A DNA stretch of 64,000 bases from Spirodela intermedia (taxonomy: Eukaryota; Streptophyta; Magnoliopsida; Alismatales; Araceae): contig LR746272.1 in NCBI GenBank assembly GCA_902729315.2, positions 9,914,327 through 9,978,326 of the forward strand. Reading direction: 5' to 3'. The position numbers and the translations under genes are program-made. Under the pieces are notes generated by a model. That model made no database searches. It saw only the letters and a list, made by a program, of their open reading frames with translations, and had not been told where the DNA came from. Shown here piece after piece: positions 1-10,415 of this stretch. The first letter of the stretch is position 1. Every line of letters starts with the position of its first letter.

Positions 1-1766
1 CCGGCATGCCGACGGAACCCTACCTAGTGGCCATGTCTAGTTAATGTTAGTTTGGACGTCCTCAGTTCTCTCTCTCCCCGCACGCTGGCGAGTGGCTCAT
101 CGTGGGAGATACCGTACGCTGTCCTTCTTACTACAGAAAACCCAGCAGCTGGGTTCGTCAAGCAGGATGTTCATCTTGATCGCTTTCGCCTGGGGTGTGC
201 CGAAAACTTGCATAATTTACGTTCATTCAACGCTTCGTTATAAACTTTGCCTTTTCTCCTCGGTGAATTTTAGAACTTAGCCAGTGTGGGATGTGATGGA
301 ACCACGCAGGTTTTTCATAAGATTCAGTTTCTTGCTGGGTCAGTTTGATGATACATTTCTCGAAACAAAGGCTGGGACTCGTCTCTCCCATTGGAATGAG
401 AGCAAAAAGATGCTTCAATCGCGAGAACACACCACCCCTTAAGCTTGATGAACGTGATGTTCTACCAGGGACTAGTTTAGCTATATCATCTTGATATTTG
501 GTAGTCAACTATGCCTCTACTTTATCATCTGGTGTGTGAATCTATGATGAGTGCATGCTAACGAGCTGCTGTGCCGACTTGTGGGCCTCTCCTCGAATAA
601 TGCACCCGGCAGGGGAGGGAAAAGAGAGGCTTCTGATTTGCTGGGCGAATGTACTTATCAAACCTCGTCAGGGATTCCATACAGTGTACTAGGTCGACGG
701 ACTGAGGGGGCGAACCTGGCCGTAGAGGCTGAGAGGTAGCACAGAACGGTGGGAATGAGTGCTAGTGGCGGAAGCGGAATAAGGATGTGGGCAAAGAAAT
801 AGAGAAAGAGGGAGAGAGAGAAAGGGAGACGGAGATGGACTATAAGCATTGAAACCGCGGGGGGATTGGGGGGGGGAGGAGACGGACTTCCGACTATGCG
901 AATGAGAGCGATAACTAAGGGAATAAGCAAGGAGTGTAGAGTGAAAGAGGGTGGGCACAGTGTTTGACATACCCCTATGCAGATACTCCACCCAATTCGT
1001 TACCTTGTGAAGTCATTCACAGACCAGATGCATAACAGAAAATTTACCAAGTCAGGCCGAACAATCTTGATGCTCATCTTTTCCGGTACGTATGGAACGT
1101 TTCCCTTCAACGTGATTCTGCCCCTTCCTCAGTTGACCTTCACTACCACTGGCGCCTGGATGACCCCTCTTCGAGTTCTGACTTCTCTTTTGTCACGGAT
1201 GCTATTAAAACCCATAAGGAAGGGACCATAATTGCGTGGGTCCCACATCTCCGCTTCGTTTCCTCCGTCAGAAGTCGCTGTGTAATTATGAGGGCCAAGT
1301 GGCATCCTTAGGTGATGATAACTAGAGTGCTTCAATCCAAAGGCCCATGCTGGCGTTCCCGTGGATCATCGGACATTGAACAACAGCCTGCCTCGCCGCC
1401 AGTTTCGAAGATCATTTAACACTCCCGATTCCACTCACCCGGACGACCAAGCCAGAGCTTCTCATCCGTCCCCTGAGAACCCCTGCAAACCAAACGGCAA
1501 CCTCTAGTTCATTGCATCCCACGGTCCCGCGTCAGGCTGTGAGGCCCACACGCTGAACCAGCCATCTCCCTTATCCGTCCCCCGCGAAGACCGCACTATA
1601 TAAGTATCCCTCCCGCTCGCCTCCATCGCACCCATCACTTCACGTCATCAGCCAGCTCTCTTTCCTCCTCATCCCCAGGAGACGGGTCGTCACCTTCTCC
1701 TTCAGACACCGGTTGCTCCACCGATCCGCCCCGCTCGTAACCCCACCGCAGGTCCACGTTCCACCA
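1..1766 (+). repeat. Spacer S5, right-hand part, leading into g1
   Basis: Direct copy of 15218-16983 and reverse complement of 25649-27414. Positions 1-793 belong to the older 3-kb module also found in S3; 794-1766 hold the class A1 upstream region of g1. A purine-rich stretch with a G run lies at about 800-885. Short ORFs here are not conserved as protein and no gene is seen. The window opens inside the repeat, so the array probably extends to the left. Confidence 0.85.
1597..1603 (+). promoter_or_regulatory. TATA box of g1 (class A1)
   Basis: TATATAA lies 170 bp before the ATG. No ATG occurs between the two. An ACGTCA element (bZIP/TGA-type core) sits at 1642-1647 in the predicted 5' UTR; the paralogous class A2 promoters have lost it. 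Confidence 0.8.
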
Positions 1767-2219
1767 ATGGCGCAGCAGACCATCGAGGCCCACCGCCCCG
1801 GCGCGGAGATCTACACGGGCGACGACCTCTGCCGCCAGAAGGCCATCGACCTCCTCGAGGAACTCAACCTCCCCAGGGGCCTCCTCCCCATTGAGAACGT
1901 CGAGGAGATCGGCATCAACCGTCAGACCGGCTTCGTGTGGCTCCGCCAGAAGAAGGCCCTCAACTACACCTTCCGCAAGGCCGGCCGCCTCGTCTCCTAC
2001 GGCGCCGAGGTCACGGGCTTCGTGGAGGACCGCCGCATGCGGCGGGTGACGGGGGTGAAGTCCAGGGAGATGCTCGTCTGGATCCCGCTGGGAGAGTTCT
2101 TTGTGAACCCCAAGGACTCCACCAAGATCACCTTCAGGACGCCCGCGGGACTCTCGAAGACCTACCCGGCCTCGGCCTTCGAGCTCGAGGAGCAGGGAAA
2201 CCAGAGATTAACTGCGTAG
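1767..2219 (+). CDS. DUF538 family protein, SVB/SVBL-like (g1)
   Basis: An intronless gene for a 150-residue protein of the plant DUF538 family (PF04398), which fills residues 8-140. Conserved blocks include GAEIYTGDDLC (12-22), GLLPIENVEEIG (38-49), TGFVWLRQKK (54-63), VSYGAEVTGFV (76-86), VTGVKSREMLVW (94-105) and the GLS-(x)4-ASAF end (128-138). This fits the subgroup of Arabidopsis SVB and SVBL, linked to trichome size and ER stress; the biochemical role is unknown. There is no signal peptide or membrane segment. The start is the first ATG after the TATA box; the frame stays open 18 codons upstream but only to a TTG. Alleles are Ile42 ATT, Ser118 and C-terminus LTA. It converges on g2. 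Confidence 0.9.
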   Translation: MAQQTIEAHRPGAEIYTGDDLCRQKAIDLLEELNLPRGLLPIENVEEIGINRQTGFVWLRQKKALNYTFRKAGRLVSYGAEVTGFVEDRRMRRVTGVKSREMLVWIPLGEFFVNPKDSTKITFRTPAGLSKTYPASAFELEEQGNQRLTA

Positions 2220-4499
2220 TACGTACCCGGATTCGGTCGCTCTACATCTTCAAAATTGAATCTGTACCCTGAAGCAACAAGATGGAATTTTCCATCGCGT
2301 TAAAGCTCACAATTCTTTTGATTTTCACAAGATCGCTGTGTTCCCAATTGTTGAGAATCTTGCCAAACGTTCGGGTGAAAATGTCTCCCTAATTTTTGAG
2401 GATCTTTCCGCTGATAATCGCAGAAATTTCTTAGGAATAGAGAAAATGGTGAGTGAACAAATGGACGAAGACAACTAGAAATGTCGGCTGGAGATATAAC
2501 CAGAATATGATGTCCTGTCACATTGTGAAGGGGGAGAATTATCGTTTGACCCGCGTACGCAAACTAAGCCACCTAAATGCTACGAGCTCGACACAAGCGA
2601 CCAGACATCAAGTCTCCTGAGCGATTATCGCTTTTGAATACCGTGAATCAATGATTTATATTTACAATTGAAGTTCACATCTCTGCCTTGACGACACCTA
2701 CGCTATACAACTACAACCAACCGACTTTAACCCATTGTTGTCCGCCGAGCATTGTTGCGTAAAGTGAATGAACTCACTTTATGTGCAGAAGACGGGCATC
2801 CAACAAATGTTGACCGTCCGAGATAAAACACAAAAGAACAGAGTGCTAGAGCACTTGTAATTTAAGTATGGGGCATCCCGTGATTAAGCATTGGCCGTGG
2901 GACAACCATTCTCACGTTAGTAATACTCATAGGTTGGTTGGAAGCCTCTAGATGCGTACTACCGAGGCCACTCGAGCCTCATGAGAAATCTTTGATGTTC
3001 AGACCAACTTGATTGTCTGCTGGCTCTCCCCACAACAGTGCGGTTTAACCCCCTTCCACCGTGGATGAACCTAGGCAACTCATTTTCTGTCACATTAAAA
3101 TTATAAACAATTGGTTATAATCAAGAGAATAACGATTAAATAATATACTCATGCGCCACGCTGCAAAGTCTACGGCAAACTGGTATTGCAAATTGGTATT
3201 CAACACTAAAATAGATTTCAAAAATGAAAGTCAAAGGAATCAGGATTGATATTGCCGCTGAGCATTTCCCTTAAAGAAAAGGTTGGATATACGGAAACAT
3301 GGACCATATTCGTAGAGTCAAGAAGATATTTAAAAATAAGGGAGTGATGGTGGGGGTGGAGGGAATGAACTAAACGCTAATTGGTAGTTGGCAGGGAGGT
3401 GGCCTATTGGTGATGAATGCGGGTTCAAATTCTTCACCAAGTTCATTGTATTTTGTGCTTTGATTATCCACTTGTGAGCTTAGGCCCCTACATAATGAAT
3501 AACGCTGTTCCATGAGTCCGCCGCATGTCAACGGGCTGGGCGCATGTGACAGGTGGAACCATATGCACGAGAGACGAAGTTGGAAGGCACATCATCACGA
3601 TCTTGTCGCCGTCTCTCTCTCTCTTTTCACTCCGCACGGCAGTAGTGCTGGAGTCCACCATGCAAGACTGCCATTAGAAAGAAAATTCACTTCCATTACG
3701 ATACAAAAATTTTAAATTTCGGTGAGGCGTAATCGAGATCAATAGGCCTGAACCAACGAGCAATTTAAGGCAAAAGGCCTAACATGGTCTGGTTCAAGCA
3801 TGATGGTTGTCATCGTCGATGAGTACCTTAGGGCGGCATCAGGACCAAAGAAGAAAAATCTAAACAACCGCAAAAATATTACTTCCTCCGTTCTTACAGT
3901 GAATACATTATAGAGATAGCTTGCTCAATATATTTCAAGACATCCCTAGTGAGAAAACCCCTCAATTCCTCTACGCCATTCACTTATCGTTTACGCAGAG
4001 CCAGTATCAAATGCACGACACACACTGGTAAAAGCCATCTTTTCTCCTCTTCAGACCGATGGATCTTCTTCTAATCATGCAAGTCCATAACGACTCGAAA
4101 TGAACGCTCCATATACCTAGACGAGTGAGTCGTAGCACAAGCGACGAAGGATCATCCCAACAAGGTTTTTTGAATAGTCTGGCTGACTAACACCCATCAT
4201 TTACGTCTTTCCGGGCACACTCTGACATCTTACGTTGATGGCATCCCGAGTTCAAGCTTCCGAAGTCGTCCTCATTCAGTATTCGAGGAAAAATGGAAAG
4301 GAGACGGCAGACTGTCCTTCTCTCCTGCTCACGTTTAGCATAAATATGATGACTGGAAGATGAAAGAAAAAAGGAATCCAGAGTCAACGTAGCAGACTCT
4401 GTGAAAAAGAAGCTATCGTTCTCTCGTTCATCCCGAGATAGGGCAACGAACAATGAACATTTTATAGAACAAATGTTTCAATGAATGCGCATGTAATTA
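2220..4499. repeat. Spacer S2 between convergent genes g1 and g2
   Basis: Positions 2220-2965 are the 3'-flank module T1, identical at 12272-13017 (after g4) and inverted at 24450-25195 and 29615-30360. The copies part abruptly after 2965. The remainder, 2966-4499, occurs only here and inverted at 22916-24449. It is AT-rich with no convincing gene; the 88-codon ORF at 4187-4453 has no recognised homology. Confidence 0.85.
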
Positions 4500-4952
4500 T
4501 CAGGCGAGTAATCTCTGGTTTCCCTGCTCCTCGAGCTCGAAGGCCGAGGCCGGGTAGGTCTTCGAGAGTCCCGCGGGCGTCCTGAAGGTGATCTTGGTGG
4601 TGTCCTTGGGGTTCACAAAGAACTCTCCCAGCGGGATCCAGACGAGCATCTCCCTGGACTTCACCCCCGTCACCCGCCGCATGCGGCGGTCCTCCACGAA
4701 GCCCGTGACCTCGGCGCCGTAGGAGACGAGGCGGCCGGCCTTGCGGAAGGTGTAGTTGAGGGCCTTCTTCTGGCGGAGCCACACGAAGCCGGTCTGACGG
4801 TTGATGCCGATCTCCTCGACGTTCTCGATGGGGAGGAGGCCCCTGGGGAGGTTGAGTTCCTCGAGGAGGTCGATGGCCTTCTGGCGGCAGAGGTCGTCGC
4901 CCGTGTAGATCTCCGCGCCGGGGCGGTGGGCCTCGATGGTCTGCTGCGCCAT
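4500..4952 (-). CDS. DUF538 family protein, SVB/SVBL-like (g2)
   Basis: Second array member, convergent with g1. The protein matches g1 except for Thr118 and the C-terminal tripeptide LLA. Ile42 is ATC, and the 5' UTR carries the ggtcc variant just before the start. The last codons are unusual: the sequence after codon 148 (TTA CTC) joins directly to S2, whereas the mirror copy g6 has 192 bp more there. The LLA end and its stop are therefore products of a deletion junction. The promoter is class B1, unlike that of g1. Confidence 0.9.
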   Translation of the reverse strand: MAQQTIEAHRPGAEIYTGDDLCRQKAIDLLEELNLPRGLLPIENVEEIGINRQTGFVWLRQKKALNYTFRKAGRLVSYGAEVTGFVEDRRMRRVTGVKSREMLVWIPLGEFFVNPKDTTKITFRTPAGLSKTYPASAFELEEQGNQRLLA

Positions 4953-5103
4953 TGGTGGAACGTGGACCTGCGGTGGGGTTACGAGCGGGGCGGATCGGTG
5001 GAGCAACCGGTGTCTGAAGGAGAAGGTGACGACCCGTCTGCTGGGGATGAGGAGGAGATACCGGTTGATAAGTGCCTGGAGGGTTCGGGGAGAGCGGGGT
5101 GGG

Positions 5104-5111
5104 TTTTTATA
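5104..5111 (-). promoter_or_regulatory. TATA box of g2 (class B1)
   Basis: TATAAAAA on the minus strand, about 150 bp before the ATG. The predicted 5' UTR shares the last 130 bp or so with class B2 (g4, g8), but sequence upstream of the TATA box differs from B2. Confidence 0.75.
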
Positions 5112-5549
5112 GTGTGTGGGCCTGACCTCCGGGGAATGAACGAAAGGTTGGCCACTTAGTTTGCTGGACTTAGGGGGGATGGACGACAGGCTGCGGTTTT
5201 GATCGCCGCCTCACGGACAGCGGTTGCTATTCAATGCTCCGTCAAACCCGGCGGCGAGGTCAGCTGTTGTGAAGCATCCAGGTTTCACAGCATTTAAGGC
5301 ATCCTTCTTGCTTCTGGCAACCTTGTAGCCTTTGGTTCTTTCTCCGATCCTTATTCGGTGGTGCTTCGGGCCCGCGATACTGGCGGCTCCCTCAGCGCCT
5401 TTCCATGAGACGATGCACCACATCTACCTGCCATCCCAGCATGCACAACTAGAGCCTGCACACCTCTTCTTCACGACACTGGTCGTTACCATCGACAATC
5501 CGCTCGTCCGATAGAATTTGAGATTCTTTTTTTAAAGGCGAGAATAACA

Positions 5550-8500
5550 AGGTTTCCTTCGGTATGGGGGGTCAAGTCGACTGGTACAATCGGGGAGCGT
5601 CAAACTACTCTATCTGTCTACGTGAGCACTCTCTCTCTCTCTCTCTCTCTCTCTCCTTCTCTCTCGCACTCCCTTTCTTTTACTCTCTCTCTCTCTCTCT
5701 CTCTCTCTCCCTTCCTCTTCGTCTCATGTAGGGATATCGAAACTGCGGAGAATGTATTGAGAATCTGGTAACCAATGGACCACGAGAGATGAGATATATA
5801 AAAACAGTGGCATGATGTGTCCAGACCCAATAACAGGATAGTTCAATCAAATGGATTTTATTCGTGATGGATTCGTATAATTACGTGGGGAAGATCGCTT
5901 ATTTCGTTATGAAACTTGTAGTCGTCTAAAAATATTCGGATTCCCTAGGCAGCTGATCTCGTATGTAGAACTCTTACTTCATAATCTTGTCTGTAGAATA
6001 TTTGGAATAACGGGTTTTCTTTGATCCATTGGTCTACGCGTTACTTGGACTGGGAGTCTTGCAACTCATTGAAATGGAAAGCGCAACAGACCACAGCACA
6101 CGTAGGTTTATCTAAAACCGAGTCTGAATTAAAAAACTGCGCTCAGAGTCTCGAGGAAAAAACGAGTGGACTCGTTTAAAGTCAGCCTGACGATTAATAA
6201 GAAGCTTCCAAGATCATCCTTCGCTTGTTTAATGCAACCAACGGCGAGGCTTGGTTTTTGTACTGAATACTCTGTCAAACCATTGCCCAAGTTGGCCGTT
6301 GTTCCTGCTCCGGTCGTTCACAAGGACTTTTTTGGGCCGCTATTAAATAAATTAGTCTTGATTAACGCCACCCAGCCAAGCCAGTGGAGCCCCATAAATA
6401 GGCCAGGAAGTTGGGGGCGGCCGGTGAGCTTGCCAAGTTTCGATGGACGCTCTCACTGTACACGGCCTTGTTTCATCCTTCCACAATCCGACTGGGTCCG
6501 CCTTTCTTCCATTAAAATGAAGATTGGCATCAGCTGCGGGACCGAACGTGAACATTGAGGGATGAGAGGAAGCCAAGAGCCGATCCACACTGGCATCCAA
6601 TGACATCGACGGTGCGAGTGAAGACCTTTCTCGTCAAGTGGACCGTTTACGCCACCCTTTTTGGGTTGTTCTACTCGCTACCCATTCTTGTGAGCCCTGT
6701 TTATAATTTGCGTTTAATTGGAAGGGGTGGGTAGAATTCATTTTTTGGGAAATGGGAAAAGTTGTCCTCATGTTTCGTAAATGGTCCGTTGACTGGGTGT
6801 GGAAATTGAGGGATTTTAGTATTGAATCTGTCACCCTGTCTCACACGGAGTCACCACAGCATCATGCGGAAACATCCATCAGCTCTGTACACATCATAAA
6901 GCTGCTGTTCTTCACTACATCTTAATGTTCTCCGTGTAATTGTTCCCTTCTCTTTTGGGGGACTTCCTAACCACAGTTCCTTGCTCGGGTGGTTAGTGTA
7001 ACTGAGAAGAGAATAAACCGGCAAGTAATAAATAATTGAGAAGCGCAAGCGCCTTGCATTTCCTAATCCAATTTGGGACACGGAAGCGCTATTATTCAAC
7101 AAGGAATGGGACCGGGACGGAACCAAATATGTGAACTCATTTTCCCTGCGAGCATTAGATCCTTTGACTCTTTCTTCTAAAGTTCCGTCCACACTCGACG
7201 CCGCTTTTCACGATAATGGACTTCGACAGAGGATGCTTGGAGAAGACATTGAAAGTGTAAAACACCCTGTTCAACGGTTATCTCAACCGCGTTTACCTTG
7301 CAAAGTTTTAAATAGTTTAACGGTTCATTAGATTAGTTCACGGACAGGAGTTGACCCCTGCTGCTTTGCGGAGGGAGGGCAGACATTCAACCTGACGCCG
7401 TCATTATTATGGATTATTTCCGAAAGCATGCGGCCATTCCGAGTTGGTAGTTCATTGGCCAACCGATGAGCACCAGTTATGATGATGATCACAGCATGAC
7501 TGACCGCTAACCTCCTATCGGCTTGGCAGAGCAACCAATACCGAATGTCGGCGAACCATTTATGTAAGGAACACTTTATGCTTACTTTCCGCAAGTCAAA
7601 CCTACAAGTTATCACGATCTGGCATTAGACGCACGAGAAACAGCTGCATCAACGTGCGGGGCACGCCACAGACAACCGGAGTGGCAGCCGCCCCGTTTCC
7701 CCGAAAGCTTAACCAATGGTACTGAACGCTCTCTCAAACCTCCGGCGAACATGGCCCTCATTCATGCCCCGATGACCAACGGGCATACCGGCGGAACCCT
7801 ACCTAGTTTGAACACTTTATGCCCTCATTCATGTTCGTTTATCGTCCTCAATTCGCTCTCCCCGCTCGATGGCGATTGGCTCCATCGTGGGAGATACCGC
7901 CCTCTTTCCTTCACACCACATAAAACACAGCAGGCGATTTCGTCAAGAGGGATACTCATCTTGATCGCTTTCGCCTCAGGTGTGGCACAAACTAATGTAT
8001 TTTATGTTAATTCAACGCTTCATCATGAACTTAGCCTTTTCCCCTCGGTAAATTTTAGAATTTACCCCGGAACTTACCCATGGTGACACATACGATGGAA
8101 CCACGCAAGCGTTTTCAGAAGATTTACTTTTTCATTGGGCGAGTCTTATGATACATTTTTCAAAGCAAAGGCTGCGACTCGTCTCTCCCGTTGGAGTTAG
8201 ATGAGAAAGATGCTTCGAACACAACATCCCTTGTTCCTGATGAAGACGATGTTCTGCTGGGAACTACGTGAGAGCCAAAAGTTTATCATCATCATATGTG
8301 GTAGTTTGTTGTGCTTCTACTCTATCATCATCATCATCATCGCTATTGGAAGTACCATCCTTTCATTGGGTCCTGGGCGACTTGTCCCCATTTAAGAGAG
8401 CATTCAGTGAGTACGTTTCGCCCGCCGCCGGTGGCTTTCTACGGTAGATTAACAGGCAGCCAACTTCGTCAGGGATTCGATACAGTGTACTAGGTTGACG

Positions 8501-8600
8501 GGCTGAAGGGTGAACCTTGCCGTAGAGGCTCAGAACATGCACAGGACGGTGGGAATGAGTGCCAGTGGCGGAAGCCGAAGGAATACGTGGGGCAATGCTA
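5550..8600. repeat. Module alpha, old 3-kb repeat in S3
   Basis: Collinear in direct orientation with module beta (13018-16010). The offset drifts from about 7401 to 7420, with scattered substitutions and indels and roughly 80-85% identity by eye. Copies of alpha or beta occur five times in the window: 1-793 (partial beta), alpha here, beta, inverted alpha at about 18623-21673 and inverted beta at about 26622-29614. No terminal inverted repeats or recognisable transposon proteins were seen. Confidence 0.75.
5629..5710. repeat. CT microsatellite pair
   Basis: Two CT tracts, 5629-5655 and 5683-5710, separated by a degenerate pyrimidine stretch. Mirrored as GA at 21513-21594. They produce SLSLS/ERERER pseudo-ORFs in several frames. 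Confidence 0.95.
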
Positions 8601-8673
8601 GCGAGCGAGAAGAGCACACACAGCGACCTGGCACATGCAGGGACAGAGAGACCGAGCGGACCGATTTGCGGGC

Positions 8674-8676
<3 letters not shown>

Positions 8677-8707
<31 letters not shown>
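8677..8707. repeat. GA microsatellite
   Basis: A run of about 15 GA units in S3, mirrored as CT at 18516-18546 and 33925-33955. The third copy has one adjacent substitution (33923 c versus 18514 a). Confidence 0.95.
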
Positions 8708-8709
<2 letters not shown>

Positions 8710-9786
8710 GCATCGAATGGATCTGCCAGGAAGAAGCGCGGAGGATATGCCTAAGAACAGTTGATGCTGAGAAGGAACGGCTGCCACACAAGGAGAAACA
8801 CTCATACATACTCGGAGATGAGGTGCCCTACGACTTTGCTTTTATTTTCAATGCTGTAAAGCCTGAACGGTCCTCTTCGGGCTTCCCTAAGACCAACGCT
8901 TGCAGTAAAGAAGAACAAGGAGAAGCACATTGGCAAGGATAATTTCCCATTTGCTACGTAGAACCCAGTGCCCCAAACTTCTCACGTCCCCTGAGAGAGA
9001 GAGAGAGAGACAGACAGAGAGCTTAGAGGTCTGGACGGAAGATCGAATCACAAAGAGAGAAAAGGAAACATATAACATCCACTGCATCACTTTCGAAAAC
9101 TTATTTCCGTATCCAAATGATGCGGCATGGCAAGAAAATCAGCTAGTAAGATTGTGATGACTAAAACTGATTGGTGGGTTCGTCCGATTGCTTGAAACCT
9201 TATTGTAAAAGTGCGACTTCTCCATTCGACTTCGCTTCATCCATTACGGGTCACGTTTTACAATATAAATAATGAAAACCGGTATTCAAAATAAACAGCC
9301 AGAGTTCAAGGATATCGTCTAAACATGGCCCTTTACTAGGCGGGTCAATCTGTGACGATTATTTAATCCGGCCGACTGATCACTACTAAGCAGCAAGCAA
9401 TCACGCAACCACGCGGATCATTTGTTAACACTTCAGCTGGACTGTTTGACGAAGAACACCTTGATTCACTATGTCAATGAGACTCCCAATGCGCCAAACT
9501 TACATGATTAACTGCCTCAGTCTGATGGCCTCGATTCCACAACTCCGAAGGTTCCTCCGAGACGACCTCAGATCTCTGTTCCCCCCGCTCTCCCTCAGCC
9601 AATCTTTTCTCCTTATATTTACCCGGGAAAAAAGAGAAGACAAAAACGACATGGCAGTAACAGTGGGCGACTTCATTGTCCGAACTCCATTGACAGTACC
9701 ATTAAAGAATAAGTCATAGTTCTTTAGTGAGCGTTGTAAGTCGACCAAAGACAATCAACAATTGTATCGTCGATTCTGTACAACTA

Positions 9787-10239
9787 TCAGGTGAGTAATC
9801 TCTGGTTTCCCTGCTCCTCGAGCTCGAAGGCCGAGGCCGGGTAGGTCTTCGAGAGTCCCGCGGGCGTCCTGAAGGTGATCTTGGTGGTGTCCTTGGGGTT
9901 CACAAAGAACTCTCCCAGCGGGATCCAGACGAGCATCTCCCTGGACTTCACCCCCGTCACCCGCCGCATGCGGCGGTCCTCCACGAAGCCCGTGACCTCG
10001 GCGCCGTAGGAGACGAGGCGGCCGGCCTTGCGGAAGGTGTAGTTGAGGGCCTTCTTCTGGCGGAGCCACACGAAGCCGGTCTGACGGTTGATGCCGATCT
10101 CCTCGACGTTCTCGATGGGGAGGAGGCCCCTGGGGAGGTTGAGTTCCTCGAGGAGGTCGATGGCCTTCTGGCGGCAGAGGTCGTCGCCCGTGTAGATCTC
10201 CGCGCCGGGGCGGTGGGCCTCGATGGTCTGCTGCGCCAT
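9787..10239 (-). CDS. DUF538 family protein, SVB/SVBL-like (g3)
   Basis: Third member, divergent from g4 across spacer S4. The 150-residue product has Thr118 and C-terminus LLT, with Ile42 as ATC. Two 5' UTR variants mark it: gaacc instead of ggtcc, and ccgcccg instead of ccgctcg. Its 3' flank is type T2, shared with g5, g6 and g9. The whole gene plus 1.4 kb of downstream DNA is repeated inverted at g9. Confidence 0.9.
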   Translation of the reverse strand: MAQQTIEAHRPGAEIYTGDDLCRQKAIDLLEELNLPRGLLPIENVEEIGINRQTGFVWLRQKKALNYTFRKAGRLVSYGAEVTGFVEDRRMRRVTGVKSREMLVWIPLGEFFVNPKDTTKITFRTPAGLSKTYPASAFELEEQGNQRLLT

Positions 10240-10408
10240 TGGTGGAACGTGGTTCTGCGGTGGGGTTACGGGCGGGGCGGATCGGTGGAGCAACCGGTGT
10301 CTGAAGGAGAAGAAGAAGGTGACGACCCGTCGGCCGGAGAAGAGGAGGAAAGAGAGCTGGCTGATGAAGTGAGGTGATGGGTGCGATGGAGGCGAGCGGG
10401 AGGGATAC

Positions 10409-10415
10409 TTATATA
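10409..10415 (-). promoter_or_regulatory. TATA box of g3 (class A2)
   Basis: TATATAA on the minus strand, 170 bp before the ATG. The upstream region to about 11160 aligns with the class A1 upstream region of g5 (reverse complement of about 15980-16983) at roughly 90%, so A1 and A2 are older duplicates. The 5' UTR has an extra CTT-type insertion and lacks the ACGTCA element. Confidence 0.8.

Larger units (their letters stand above)
4953..9786. repeat. Spacer S3 between g2 and g3
   Basis: Reverse complement of 17437-22270 and, in part, of 32846-34277. It holds the class B1 promoter (4953-5160), two CT tracts, and the diverged module alpha (about 5550-8600, related to module beta in S5). It then has a GA tract, a shorter GA tract at 8993-9010, and the T2 3'-flank sequence of g3 (about 9595-9786). 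The many 60-150-codon ORFs are either microsatellite translations or differ from their alpha/beta counterparts as freely as non-coding DNA. No gene is called. Confidence 0.8.

Noticed and set aside
1713-1766. N-terminal extension of the DUF538 frame (18 codons, or 73 in g4 and g8)
   Set aside because: The extensions start at TTG or GTG, not ATG. MAQQT is at the first ATG after the TATA box and matches the family N-terminus.
1937-2272. 111-codon Arg/Gly/Leu-rich ORF overlapping each DUF538 gene
   Set aside because: Out-of-frame shadow of the DUF538 coding region, no family resemblance.
3400-3440. tRNA-like B-box (ggttcaaattc), possible SINE
   Set aside because: No matching A-box at the right distance, no poly-A or T tail and no target duplication seen.
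3885-3920. 'ttcctccgttct' resembling a Stowaway MITE end
   Set aside because: The matching inverted end and TA duplication could not be found.
5618-5830. ORFs rich in ER or SL repeats over GA/CT tracts (also near 8510-8809, 18414-18860, 46064-46496)
   Set aside because: They are translations of microsatellites, open in several frames on both strands, and change with tract length.
7328-7615. 95-codon ORF with a similar 101-codon ORF at 14729-15034
   Set aside because: The frame is shared between modules alpha and beta, but many base changes alter residues and the C-termini differ. There is no promoter or domain, so non-coding homology explains it.
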